Positions 34,801 to 48,800 of a stretch of DNA of 64,000 bases are shown piece after piece. The DNA lies in assembly GCA_032622095.1 (NCBI GenBank), contig CP136063.1:28832987-28896986 (forward strand), written 5' to 3'. The position numbers and the translations under genes were made by a program. The notes under the pieces are model-generated. The model was not told where the DNA came from. It saw only the letters and a list, made by a program, of their open reading frames with translations, and did not search any database. The stretch comes from Siphonodentalium dalli (lineage: Eukaryota; Mollusca; Scaphopoda; Gadilida; Siphonodentaliidae). The first letter of the stretch is position 1; every line of letters begins with the position of its first letter.

Positions 34801-35178
34801 CAGTAAAGGGATATTGCATATGAAGGGATCATGCATATGAAATTTTTATTTATCAATGGGCTACATTTTCCATTATCGGTAAGATCGTGTCCATATTATC
34901 ACAATCAAAGACTATATATCTTGTGCGGATGACATTTTCAATTACTCAAATGAGAGGATTTGGTAAAATACAGGTAAAAATAGAGAGTGAATGTCAGCGG
35001 ATATTTGTTTATATTTTGGCTGTCCTTGTTTACATTTATGAAAATTATGAGCAGTTCAGACATCATGTTCCCCCATTTTCTAGAAGAAATAATAGTTACA
35101 TATAGCTCTTCCAGAAACGAATATCACTTCATTAGGACATTGAGGTGTCAATTTATGTTGCTGAAATATGATATGGCT

Positions 35179-38100
35179 TTAATTATGCTCCACCAGATTT
35201 GGTGGTACAGACACAAAGGTCAGGTTATTCCCTATTTCCATGTAGACACACTTCTTTACGATATAACTGACAGGCACAAGTAGAGTTTTTATGTTCTTTG
35301 ATGTCACTTCATGAATGTGAGAACACAGAGAATGTGATGTATTCACATAGGCACTGAACTCTGAAGGGATTGGTGTTCCAGGTTGAAACATATCAGCAAC
35401 CTGAATTGTTTCTACAACAGCAAACAGATTGTCCGAAAAACTAATAAAATATTTGATGAAAGCAAATGTGTTGTCTTCAAGCAGGACAGTATAGGAGTTT
35501 TCTTTTGTTCTTTTGTACTGCTGGCATGTACAGATTCCTATCTTTGTCCTCAAGCGGTGAAATTTGTAGATTTTCCCATGTGCATTATCGTATTTGCTCA
35601 ATACAACATCCATAAACACATGGTCATTACGGCTTGGTTTGAAAAGCTGCATTTTCCCAAGCGCAGATTCTGTTGTATCTTGATTTTTACTGAAATCGGA
35701 CATATATATAAATGCATTACTTTATAGTAAGAATCATAGAATTTCAAATTGTTTAGTGAATGCATGTCTATGTGGATTATTGTCAATCGAACGTCATTGA
35801 CAATGTAGTTTGTTACACTGTATTAAGCGTATTTGTGGATTATTGTCAATCGAACATCATTAACACTGCAGTTCGTTACACTGTATTAAGCATGTTTGGG
35901 GATTAATGTCCATCTATTGGATAAATGCCACGCAGGAGTTAGCCATCGGTAGAACCCGTCATTTTGACGGGTCATCCCCTAGGATGAGACTATAAAATTA
36001 AATGGTTCATCATTTAGGCATGGACTCATATTGGTCTCATTTCTATGTTGTTCAATGTTCCAAACATTGGTTCATTGTTAGAATAGTGATGTACAACAAT
36101 AAAAATCATTTGTTTAGTAAAATGAAACTCCCAACAAAAAAAAGAAACTCCCAACAAAAAAAGTTGATTTGATATGCTTGAAAAATGTTATTACCCAACA
36201 AAGCTCTTAGATAAACGCTCTGCCAAACGTTGAATGTCTGTTTCTGTTTCATCTTGAAATTTCTCTAACAATCTTGGAATGGCTTTTGCCATTGAGTAAG
36301 CAAAACTGACCTAAAAAGCCAAAATATGTAAATTTCAAGATATAAGCACTTCCTTCTTGTTATGGTAATTTGAATGATCTGTTTTCACAACTAGAGACTA
36401 ACCATTTTTGGCTATATACTGCACCATAACGGCTCAAATTCTTGGCTTTTTTTAATTTAAATATCCTTGTATCAAAATAAAGTAATAGTTTCAATTGGTT
36501 TTGAGGATCACTATAAATAATTCATGAGAAATTAGGCGACGTCAGGAAGAAATGAGTGTAGATAGTCCATGAGCCTCTTACCCAAATGTCTCTTGCATGA
36601 ATTTTTAACATAATCCTGGCCTGTGGTAAACAAATTATGATAAAGGTCATTCAAGAAGCAGAATATATCTGTCAATAGGCCAAATAAGAGATATTCATTC
36701 ACCAACAGATTTGCTCTTGTACATAACAGTAACATGTAATACTGACCTGGCTATTTATATAGCGAGTTCCATGCACCATCCGCTTCAAATATGAATTCAT
36801 TGATTCAAATCCGAAACAGGAAGTGGTGAAAAGTGGTCCATACATTTCCACAAACCGAGGTAAGTCTTGGAGTAGGTGAACGTTCATTGTTTCTTGATAG
36901 GGTCCTGTAAAAATTTGCAATGCTTCAGTTCGTATATAAAGGGTTATTATTTGGTATAAATATGTGTGACAAAAATAGGGTACATGTATGTGAGAATATT
37001 TAACATTGTTTTGAGTACGTCCTTCAAATTGGTAAATATTTTTGTTATTTTACCTTATGTTATATCAAGGAGTCAGAAATAAGAGGAAAGACCCAAATAT
37101 ATTTGAGAACTGAACAGTTCATAAAAGCTGCTTTTGTTTGTTATTCTGGGGCCCATCTTAATTTTGTTCTTGCCAATTATGATGAGTGTTATTAAATAGA
37201 TTGTTCATTAATTACTAGTATATTTAAAACCTCTATAATAAGACTATTACAATCATTGGAGTTAAATGTGTTAATTTAATTACATATTAAAGCTTGTAGT
37301 AGCATTGTATGCTAGTTATCATTTACTTTTTCTCAGAAGAACTACCTACAACTTGTGAGAACAGACCACTTGATAAATAATCAATTACTGAATACGTACC
37401 ATAATATTCTGAGAATAATTTGCTGAAGTGGATAAGAAGTTGTTGTGCATAAACAATATCACCACCGTGTATTTGTTCCTGATTGAGGAGAAATAGTGCA
37501 GTCACCAACATTCCATAATGACAGTAATGTGCAACTGGCAAAACATCTCTGAGAACTGGCATTGAGAAATGCAGAAGCCATTCCCGATACTCAGTTGCTG
37601 AAAAAAAAAAAGAATAATTATATTACCAATTAAATACATGGCACCAAATTTGACCTTTTTTTGGGAAAGCTAATAAATATGTTCTTGCCACAGATCTTAG
37701 CTGCTGACCGCAGTTAACCAGCTAATGAGGCCATCCGTAATAGATTTTGTGTTTGCCCTCTCCCTACCGTACATTTTCAGGGTGGGTACATGTAGTAGGT
37801 GGGTACATGTAGTAGGTGGGTACATGTAGTAGTTAGGTTAATTCTTTTATTTTTAAAATATAGATGAATAATTTAGATAAGACGTATGTACGTTAAAGCA
37901 GCACATTTTTTATTGATGAAATGTTACCTTTCCAGTGGCCATGGTCTTCAAGGGATCTCTGTTTGCGACATATGAAATCTGGTATCTTTATCTGGAGATA
38001 TCTTTTGTTTAAGAGGGATATCTAAAATATTATAGAAAACAGATAGTGATACGCATCTGCAAATCGACTGATATTTGTGAGTGTACTTGAAAGCTTTAAC

Positions 38101-41100
38101 TCAGTATTATTTCTCCCAAAAATATATTTGTTATTTAAAGTGATGTGAAACACTCTGTGGGGTGAGCAAATAGAAATGGAGAATAATCTTGTTCAAAGAA
38201 GTTATTTTTACAAATATTATATCTAAATTGACAACACACAGCCGTCATTCTTATATATTAATTAAATGCAGTGACTGCCGATGGCGAAATCTTTTTCGTA
38301 AGTTTAACGCCGATAAAAGCGTCCAGATTCGAGTGGTAAATATTTACAATTTAGCGTAATTTAGACAATGTTTTCTATGGAGTGGTACGGTCGATTTGCT
38401 TGAGATTCCCGGTGATGTTAGTAGAATGCTATATTCCTCCAGTTGGCATAGCACCCGAATACTAACTTATCAGTTTCACGCACCCAAAACAAGTACATAA
38501 TATGTCTTTAAGTCATTAAGATACATGTAAGTGTGCGGATAATCAACAAAAAGTTTTTCATAATAGGGCTGAAGGTAACTTAAGATATTATTATTACCTT
38601 ATTACCAATATAGAAAGCAGAATTTTTGTGTTTCTTTCCCAACCAAAGCTTTAGAAGACTCTTTGTTACTCCCAGGAGTACTCCGTGCATCCAGTCAATA
38701 GCAAATATTGTCGGTAGACGGATATAACTCAGCAGCACTAATGGTGATGCTCCTTTTATACCACGAACCTGAAAGAAGTTTAAACTAGGTTAATCTTCTA
38801 AGTCAAAATTCTCAATATCTCTCTAAATAACACATGGTTCAGATGTTCTCATAATGGTTCTGATGCATGCCAACTTGCCAAGTTTGAAAACAAATAAGGG
38901 AAATAAAGTTCCGGACCAAAAATTAAATGTAGCTGTAATACAGAATTTTGGAGAAAAAGTAAATAACTCAATCAAAATAAGTCAGATTGCCATTGGTTTC
39001 AATATCGTAGGTGCAGGGCTCCAAATAATTTATATAGTCATTAAATTCCACCCTGCACTATTATTTGGGTCAGGTCTGTATTTTTATTAAATTTGGCAAA
39101 AACTTCCCCCTACGTACACTTCTATTTTGGGTCTGAACTTTTATTTGGAGCCAAGAGTAGCATAGGCAATAACACTTACAGCATTTTTAGATTGTACAGC
39201 TTTCATTATATCACTGATCCAACCACTGTGTGTTCTTTGTTCATTCTTCGAATTGAATGGCCAATACCTGTGCAGACTGTTTCCAGGCCGCGTTTTCCCC
39301 CTCATGAAGACATATACTACATCCAAATTTTCCATTGAATTGTTTCATGTTTGATACCATAGCTCTTGCGGGAAGATCCATTGTCGTCGTCAGCAAATGG
39401 GCTCTCAGTAGACATACCCCGCTCTTGGTAGTAACTCGAATGCCTGCAAGATAATGGTGACTTTCCAAACTTTCATACACACTATTTAACACCCCGGGAA
39501 CCGGTATTTATTTTCTGGTACCGTATAGTACTGGTACGTTGGTGTGTCATCTTCTGTTTAGTTGCCCCCCCCCCCCCCCCCCCCCCCCCCAAAGAAAGAA
39601 ACTTGGTATGTGACTGAATTGACTCTCAATGCACATGACATGTAGTATGAATCTGGGCTCGGTTGTACGTCATATCAAATATAGGAAGTGTCATCCCGAT
39701 AAACCAAAATTTCATGAAAATGAGATTAGAAATACGGGCTGTAGCCAAAGCAAAGCCAAAATACTGGATGTAGCCAAAGCCAGACAGACGTCAAGTGACA
39801 ACACTACATGTACATTTGGTCTTCTAGACTTCTGTATTGAAAAGTGGCTTTTAGATCAACCTCTAACTACAAGTAGTTACCTTTTGCTAGAATGTTCAGC
39901 GTATCCATCAAAGGAGTCATGTATGTTTGCATATTTGGTTTCTCTGTATGACAATGTAGATGGGTAGCCAGTATGAATTTTTTGGAAAACCTGAAAAATA
40001 TATATATTTTTGGTAAACGAACAACAAATAAACACGTATGTCTTGTGTTGTTAGAATTAAGAGTTTGTGAACGTGTGACAATCTTCCTGCGCTTACCTGA
40101 CCTTTTATAATCAAAATTTATTGAATAATGGTGAAACGCAAATACATGTAATGTAATGCGGTGATAAAGTTTCGTACTATTACGGTCGAATAAGCAGAAT
40201 GCACTTATTTGGCTATTCAACCTTATACGGTCATCTAAGCAGATGCTCTTAATTGACGGTCGAATAGCCAATCCCAATATAATATAAAAACATATTTACA
40301 TACAACATGTATATACAAACCTTTTGACTATCGGAATCTCATTTATCGCAAGATATATGGGCCACAAGCTGCCTTTTTTTGATGAAGTGAACAGCGCAAC
40401 ACCATCTGAAAAAATAAAAGTAGAATTATTGTATTTTTATATAAACATTTTATATACATTCGATACTTCATTTAATATCGTCATACATGTATACATGCAC
40501 TTTCAATAGGATAAGATTGCCATCTCATTTTCGCTAAGTTAATATTCTGAATTTCATTCTTTTGTTATTAAAGTTAAAACATAAACAAGTTTTATGGAAA
40601 TATTATACATGTACCCTCCTCTCTTTGCATGCCATCGTTACCATCTTAAATTCATGTTCATACACATACATGTACAATATATCTGTTAATTTAAATGACA
40701 TTATGTTACATAGTCTAAGAAGGATTTACAGTTTACTATAAACATGTAATACATTAATACATACATATACCCAGTATGTGAGATGTACCGTACATGTATG
40801 AAATTATGAAGATGGGTCATGGAAGCACCCGAAGTATTTTAACATCATGTGTTAAAGTTTAGTTAAACACACAGTGTACATGTACCTGTATTTAACGTGA
40901 ATGTTAAATTGATGACATCTTCTTGTTCTGGCAATGAAATTCGCCTATACTCTGATCCATCAGTAATATCGGATATCAAAGAATCATCTCGATTATGATT
41001 TCTCTTTACTGCAGAATAAATTTCGTCATCTGCAAAAAAGATCAACCTTTGTACATGTGTAGCACTATATATGAATGGTTAACGGTACACTCGAAGTCGG

Positions 41101-42520
41101 AATACAAGCTGTACTTGTAATTAATTAATTAATACACCCCCCCCCCCCCCCCCAAAAGGAGAGCAGAATTATATGTGTGATATTCAGATTTTATTCAACT
41201 CGTTTGATAAATCTGCCAATAAACAATAGTGTGTGCAGCTTACTCCATGATCCAGCAGGAAACTATTGATTTGAATAGATTTTTTTTCGAATCGATACCA
41301 TCATCGCACTTGAGTTCAAATGTTTTTTGGATTTAACTTTTCTACATTTCAACACATTTGGACTTTAGTGTGAAGGAGCGGTTAGAAAGATGATTCACCA
41401 CAAGCCACACCTTATATTCCAATATACAAGTAACTCGTTAGAAAAAAATCACTCTCAGGAAAATAAATAATAGTGATGGCATTTTCGCTATTTGTTCCAC
41501 TGCCAAATAATAGTGCTCTGATCATATAGTCTGATGACTATTTTTTTTAAATTAATAATCTGCCTAACTATTATTAGGCAGACGAGAGTCCCAACATAAT
41601 TATAGATATATGTTACGTTCTATATTTAGAGTGTAAAAACATCTTACCTTGCAAAAGACCTTTCAGCTGTTCGATGATATTCAAGTCCATGAACTCATAT
41701 GTCTTTGCATCATTTTCCTGACAAACTGGCGATGAACAAATTCCTGTTTCATTATCAATCAATCCATTGCATAGTTCACAAACTTTATACCGCTTGGGTA
41801 TTGAGAAGGAAATTTCTTTTTTCAAGACTTCTTTCAATCTGTAAACTGATGACACATATCTATTCATAGTTTCAGCAGGTAAATGTGACCGGACTAAGAT
41901 GATAAGGTCTGAAAACTCTTCTTTGGAAATAGAATGTTTCATCGCAAACAGCATTAGCATGATATAGGACTGTGAATAAGTATATTGACATCCACTATAC
42001 AGAGGGTGATCCTTCTCGTTCTCTTCGGACTGAGCATCTTGGTATTCTCTAGCATCAAAAAAATCATCCTGACCTGATAAAATGTCATCTCCATCCTCGT
42101 CTGACGTGTCACTAATACTGCTACATCCACTTTCTGATGATGTGATAGTGCTACCGGTAGATGATTCATCGGAAATTGACATTTCCAAAGTTGAATCAGT
42201 TTCTGAGTCAGTATCAGAGGTACATGTAGTTGCTGAACGATTACTAGTATCATTCCCACCCATATCTGGCAAATAAGCCAAATTGGCATGCGGCAAATGT
42301 GGGTATTTCAAGTGCATCTTGCTTGTAATAGTTAGCAAGTCTTTTGTTTACTCCTGTATGGAGTGAACGTTTGTACCTTCGTTTTCTTGGTGTTGTATAA
42401 TTGTTAAATGCACATTCGTCACCCGAGGAAGAAACGGAATCGGTAGGACTCGGAGAAACACTATCACTTTCACTAGTTTCAGACTCTGTTTCACTTGAAG
42501 TTGAATATATTCCCGCCATG
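35179..42520 (-). CDS. DUF4218-type (CACTA/EnSpm-like) transposase, 11 exons
   Basis: Exons (minus): 42520-41648, 41029-40886, 40405-40321, 39990-39881, 39443-39180, 38768-38598, 38021-37928, 37597-37400, 36904-36747, 36310-36195, 35689-35179. Every junction is GT-AG and the reading phases agree, giving about 907 residues. The start is the ATG of MAGIYSTSSETES; an acidic Ser-rich N-terminus follows. Then come a zinc-ribbon-like CELC...CSSPVC, KPNMQTYMTPLMDTL, DLPARAMVSNMKQFNGKFGCSICLHEGE, AIDWMHGVLLGVTK, TMNVHLLQDLP and GPLFTTSCFGFESMN. These match the conserved landmarks of animal DUF4218/EnSpm transposases. Two offsetting one-base frame errors are needed, in exon 1 (near 42300) and exon 5 (near 39275). 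It is divergent from the BEN-like gene. Confidence 0.85.
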
Positions 42521-45500
42521 TTTTGTTCAAGTTGTTGTAATAATCCGGATTTGCGGTACAAAAAAGACGCACATCAACAATGTGACAGCTAACAGTTCAT
42601 ATTTATGGTTATGAATTATTAGTTAAGCTTTTATCTGGAAACTATTCAGCTTGTGGCGTTGATAACTAGTACTGCATCGTCGGGTATTGAGTCACTTAAC
42701 TCCGATGTGATGTCGCATTTTGTTTTGTTTTTGTAGCTGATAGGAAATCGAATCTGATTGGCTAATATCGGGTCACCCTAAAATATGTGCACCGAAGCCG
42801 TTTGAAGCGAGAAACGTTTACACGGAGATCGTCTTGTCTCCTAACCGGATTTTGAGGAGGCCATGCAGTAGGCCTAGCTATGAGACTTAATTGCTCCCAT
42901 TTTATTAGTAAAACGTACAAACAGAATAAATAGAACAGTTTCATAGAATCTGGTAGCCTAACAACTAAAGGCCCTAAATATGAGCCCCCCCCCCCCTTTT
43001 CGTACGCCGGATTCGACCCATTTTGGACCCGTAGGCCGGCCTACGCCGGATTCAAGACACAAATTAAGCTGGATTCCGGATTCATGTATTTATATAAACG
43101 GAATTCCATTTCGGGTGAAATATTGCGATTTGGTTCCTCATTTGGTCATAATAGATCATAATATCATGAATTGTATATGGGATCCAATATGATGCACACT
43201 CTTATAGGACTTATATAGTCCGTATATATTCGTTTGTATACGGTGCTCTTTATCTTTCCGGTCATTATTTGCGGCAACATATCTCAAAAATTGCCCCAAA
43301 GACATAGCAAAACAACTTGGATGATGGACTGCCAATTATATTTCCGTGAAAATGCGCTGTGGGCATAAACTTAACCCACAATTAAAAAATATGTAGGCCT
43401 ATATGTTATATTGGGCTACCATCAACATATAAACAACGGTAGGCCTACCTCCGATGGCTTGTTAAAACAATATAACCTTGCCAGGATAGTGTGTGGATTT
43501 CAACCATGCTATATGTAAAACTGTTTACTCTCCGACACTTAGCTATATCATCAAACACATTAATTCAAATGGCGTTTGTTTGGCGGTTTACATGCGATGT
43601 GTTAAGCATGATTGTTAATATTATTATCTGGGACCCAAGCGGCCATATACACGCATGCATATACATGGATGTGTATTGTTTGACTACCAGTGGATATATA
43701 CATATTATCGGGGGCTCCAACTCCCGTGCTACATGCATATATTTATATATCAAAATCAATATGTAATCATCGATTAATCCCCAATTTTCTAGTGGAGCGT
43801 GCGCATTATGTTATTGATCTGTCCGACCGTCTGTCCATCCATCATTCGGTAAATTGGTTTATATGTGTGGTGGCTTAAGATACGTATCAACTTTCTAAAC
43901 TTAATTTAGTATTTGGGTTTTCTAACACAGAGTGCAGGTCGAAACCACGTGTTCGATGACCGCCGGCCAATTTCCGCTATAGAATAGGGTCCCCTTTTTT
44001 TGGGATTTCCTTCCATGTGCGTCCCCATGTGAGGGCATTGGTAGGCCTAAGTCCAAACTTGTTTTACTGGGATTATACTGATCCGGTGCAGGTTGGGTTC
44101 GAGTTTGGAGTCCACCCGAGGGTTTTACATGTGTTATCACATCGGGGTATTAATTCTGGGTCAATATATCACGCCCATATAAAGAGCACTTAATTTATTA
44201 GTTTTTACACGGGAATGTGATAAAGATCGGTTAATCCAAGGAAGTCTAGACGCATATTCTATACCTTTGTTACTCTTATCCTAACATTTTGTAAACTATC
44301 GCAAGGTAGACTGCTCTGGACCTCATTGGTGAAGTTTCCACTACCGGGGTTCAAGACGGGGGTGCCTTTATATGTGGGACCTGCTCATAAATTATGGGTA
44401 TCACAAAACTAATCTATAATATCATGTAGGGGAGACCCGGGCAAAGCGGATCACGTAAGGGTTTCTTGAACAAAATGCAACCGGCAATCAGAATTATTAG
44501 CACTGTCAGTTTCTAATCATGATGGCATAACATTTGACGGATGATGCATTAAGATACATCTATTGGTTTGGTTGCTATGGTGATTTTTAATTTTGATCCG
44601 CTTTACCCGGCCGTTTGGGCAAATCGGATCACCACATCGGGCAAAGCGGATCAGCAAACGAATCCTTCTGAAAATGCAATAATTTTCAACTATTTATATG
44701 CTTTTTAGTTTTATTTATTACAATAATACATATTTATCCCAAAAAATTAATACCGCGTGTTTTCAAACGTTCAAGTTTATCAATTATGGTCATGCTCCGA
44801 CAAGGCACGAGTTTTGTCGATACATCGGACTAAAATTGTCCAAATTCACTTAATCTACGCATGTGTACCGGAAGTTAGTCATGTTATGAATGATCCGCTT
44901 TGCCCGATCCGCTTTGCCCGATCCGCTTTGCCCAGATCACACCTTTTTACAGTCCGGCGAATTACGCGCGTGTCCTATCAAATATAGGAAATTGACATAT
45001 TGTCTTATTCCACATATATATTGCCTAAGACACCGACAACATTTATTCGGGTAGATGGGTATGTGACCATCGATCTGCGCAATAGATATGCGCAAACGCA
45101 CAACAATTACATATTTGGTAAAATCGTAAAATGTCGACGAAAATGTTCTAATGGGCTACAAAATTTTAGTATACCTAGTTCTCTGTGGAAATGTATAAAA
45201 ACTAACCAAACATAAAACTATCTTATTCTAAAATACGGATAGAATCGGAATAATTTTCTAGTATTGAAATAATAAAGGTGATCGGCTTTGCCCGGGCGAT
45301 CCGCTTTGCCCGGGTCTCCCCTAGGCCTAAACTGGACGTGAAATCGGTATTTGTTTCTTAAACTGGATTCCGGATTCCAGGGTCAATTTGAAGCTGGATT
45401 CCGGATTCCAGCGTCATTTTAAAACTGGATTCCGGACTCAATGGGGGGAGGGGGAAGGGGCCCTCCTAAATTAGATTCTATCTGTCTTGCAAAAATGATA

Positions 45501-45850
45501 TTACCAATTATTAATAGGCCATAGACGAAAAATAAAGTGACACTGACTAAAACAGACAAAGAACGACTGCATGTCATAATTATGTGGTAGGCTACCAAGC
45601 GTCCACATTATTGAGGTACCACATTGTCCCGTGGATAACAATTAAACGTCCATGCATGCAGGTACCGGTACCATCGTCCAGAAACCATGCACAACTTTCG
45701 ATTCAGGGCATACACCTTTTCTATAAGCCGGCCTTCCGTACAACTTTTAGCGTGTCCCTCTTTTCGACCAATCAGAATCTTCCTGCAACTCACGAGGAAC
45801 TCTTGGAAATTTGGCGCATTTTTACTAATTCCAAAACAACAACAAAAACA
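42521..45850. other. Region between the two divergent genes of the giant element
   Basis: This should hold the two promoters. Most of it appears to be a nested non-autonomous insertion (about 42969-45466) with C-run/G-run ends and repeated CTGGATTCCGGATTC motifs near both ends, itself invaded by the MITE at 44429-45321. The segment TTATGGGTATCACAAAAC near 44392 also occurs at 16852. No gene is supported inside. Confidence 0.5.
44429..45321. mobile_element. TA-flanked MITE with GGGGAGACCCGGGCAAAGCG ends (893 bp)
   Basis: Both ends read GGGGAGACCCGGGCAAAGCG inward and are flanked by TA (44427-44428 and 45322-45323). Internal GATCCGCTTTGCCC copies are repeated in tandem near 44889-44935. TA duplication suggests a Tc1/mariner-type mobiliser. 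No coding sequence is supported. It is inserted in the intergenic region of the giant element. Confidence 0.85.
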
Positions 45851-48800
45851 ATGGCAGTGTTTATGAAATATGCGCTAATGTTATGGCATAAGGACACACC
45901 CATCGGCGGAAATATTGTAAAACTGTCCGATATAAAAGAACCTGATATCCCAAACAACGATTACAGTGTTGGTGATCGAGTTTTGGTGCCACTTCGTGGG
46001 TTTGGAGACTGCTTTGGTACCATTGGAAAACTTGCGGGTGAGTTTATTTACGCCATTCATATGATCCGATATGCATATTCTACGAGCAATTGCATCATTT
46101 TGTCATGACTAATGCCCTGATATATGAAATTATATTTCATAAAATGAAACGACCAAATATCCGATTGTCATTATTCAAATTTATTGTGTATTAAAACTGT
46201 ATTTATCGACGGACAGAGTAGGCTATTATTAATAATATAATGATAATCATGTCTATTAATTATATGAGGTCCAGTAGGTTGGGGAAACCTTAGGCCAACA
46301 AAAAACCAAGATACTATGTTTCCGTACATCGACCGACCCTAAAAATAACCCGCCGACCCAAAACTTTTTATTGATATTTTGAGAATTTTTTTTTTTTTCT
46401 TTCACTGTTTAAGTGTTTTAACCAGGGGGGGGGGGGGGGGGGGGGGGGGGTGAAAAATTTTCCGGCACGTATGCCGGGGTGGGTGGGTGGTCAAAGCCAC
46501 CAACAAGCAATTTTTTCCTCAACTAAAAAAAAAAAATTCTGCTTGTTTTTTAGTTAAAATTGGGCTTCAAAACCACTTTGAATGAGAGAAATAATGTAAT
46601 TCTAACTGTAAACTGACTGCAGGCAGATATCGTGTTGTATTTTGTTGCAAATTTTGAAATCCAAGATGGCCGCTGCCCGCTGGCAGCCATGTTTTTTTTG
46701 GCCCGAACGACCTCAAAATGACTCATTCCTATTTACATGTCCATGTTAACATCCATGATAAATAGTATATGCACAGAAATTCATATACATCTGTTTACAG
46801 TGAATTTCCACCCGCAAAAAAAAATGTGGTATGTGAATAATAAAAAACATACTTAAGCATGAAGTAAGTTTGATTCTTTATCAATCTTAATGTATATTTG
46901 GTCGAGGTAGTTCAATATTTCTGCAGCTGGATAAAAATTATCGAAATAAAAAAAAAAAAATTCCCTACCTACCTACCCTAATTTTTTCGCGCCGCTACCA
47001 GTAAATACCATCAATATCTGTCAATATCACAAGAAAAGGCTAAATTTTTGGTACTAATTTTAAAAAAAACGAAACAATTGTGATATTGTCCCTGAACATA
47101 CCATACGATAAAATCAATTGAAATGCAAAAGTTCTTTTGTAAATTTCTTGCAGAAGAGAAGGACAAAGAAGCTCTTCGTGCTATATTGAATACCAAGGAA
47201 TTCTCAAAGATTGTTGAGGCTATATGTATTGGCAGTAATGGCAGAGGCACAAATTCTCACCCAAATGTAAGTTGTAAATCATTGTGTCTTGTGTCCCTTT
47301 AATATTGTCTACTTTGGCTTATTTTGTTCCAGGTGCCTGTGGCTATTATCTACGCATTATTTGTTTCTAAAATGTTGAGTTATACTGTTAGACGTCTAAA
47401 AAATGTCTGTGTGCTATCTGGGGTCCTTATCTCTTTGCTAACACAAGTCGTCTATGTCATTTTAATGGAAAAAAAACAATTAAAATATATCAATTCTTGT
47501 TAATATTCCATATTTGTTTCTAGGATGAAGAGCCTGGCGTTCGCGATGATACAGCAGACAAAGTTGTCGTTAAGAAAACCATTCAAGAACCTGGCGTTCG
47601 CGATGATACAGCAGGCAAAGTTGTCGTTCAGAAAACCATTCAAGAGCCTGGCATTCGCGATGATACAGCAGACAAAGTTGTCGTTAAGAAAACCATTCAG
47701 CCTGGCGTTCGCGATGATACAGCAGACAAAGTTGTCGTTAAGAAAACCATTCAACCAGAAAATGTGTGTACATTTTAATTTACATTTACATGTTTGCCCA
47801 CTTTGCCGGGAATATATTTCTGAGAAGGGCAATCACCCTCTATTATGAAGGCCCTCATGCAGTTAATCTTAAAATATCCAAAGTTTCGGGGGAGGAGAAA
47901 TGCTCAATGTCTGCCTTCCCGTCATGCCATGGCAATTTCCCTCCTGGCACAAAATTAGGGAAGGTGGCTACTGCCCTCCTGCTATTTTTGAAAGGACATC
48001 CCAGGATTATGATTTTTGTAAACACAAGAAATGTATATACCGTATGTAATATATGCATGTAATAATTTAAAGAAACTTGTTTTATACATTTAATAGTTCT
48101 AGGAAAGAGACTATAATTACTGTGGCAAGGATTGTATTTTGTAGTCACAGAGAGTGGTGTGATGTCATTGCACACGACAATATGACACATGTCTTATTAT
48201 ACGCTCTGGGGAATTTAATGTGTTTCTTGTGACAAATGTAAATCAATTAGAATATATCCTGAAAATCAGAAATAGAGGTGTTAATTAATATAACTCATTT
48301 TTGCAGAGGCTTGCAAACCAGATGAAAACAAAAAAGACTGAAAAGAGAGCATTAACTGATGCCGAAAATACAGACCAAGAGGTATTTCCAATTATGATTC
48401 ATGAACCCATTTATGACTGAATGGACTTTCCTATTCAATTCTAAAGAGATGTTACATCAATATGTTCCAAATTTATACGGTACTGTATCAAACTTTTCAG
48501 GCAACACTAGTAATTTCCACAAAGACCTACATGTAAATGTGCCAAATATGTTGAACTTATATATCTCAGAAACTAAATTTTCGGTATACATGTACCGGTA
48601 TGCATGCCGGCATCAAATTGGACCGACGAGCACTACATGTATGTTAGGGTTGATAGTATCAACTTGATACAGATACGTATCACAATACAACGATACAATA
48701 CATATCACGGTATGCAAAAACCATGTTTTGCAAGAATTTTCTACCTAAATTTCGTGAAAAACATTAAAATATCCCGCTATTTGTAACGACATGATGTACG

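Noticed and set aside
43922-44140. 72-codon minus-strand ORF between the giant element's genes
   Set aside because: It is inside nested repeat DNA, has no domain, and does not splice to either gene.
45584-45850. N-terminal extension of the BEN-like gene
   Set aside because: The extra 89 codons lack domain character, and the internal ATG (MAVFMKYAL) is a plausible start; a longer protein cannot be excluded.
47500-47848. Long frames on both strands with repeated peptides
   Set aside because: They are other-frame readings of the 57-bp coding repeat; the frame used by the spliced BEN-like gene has matching exon phases on both sides.
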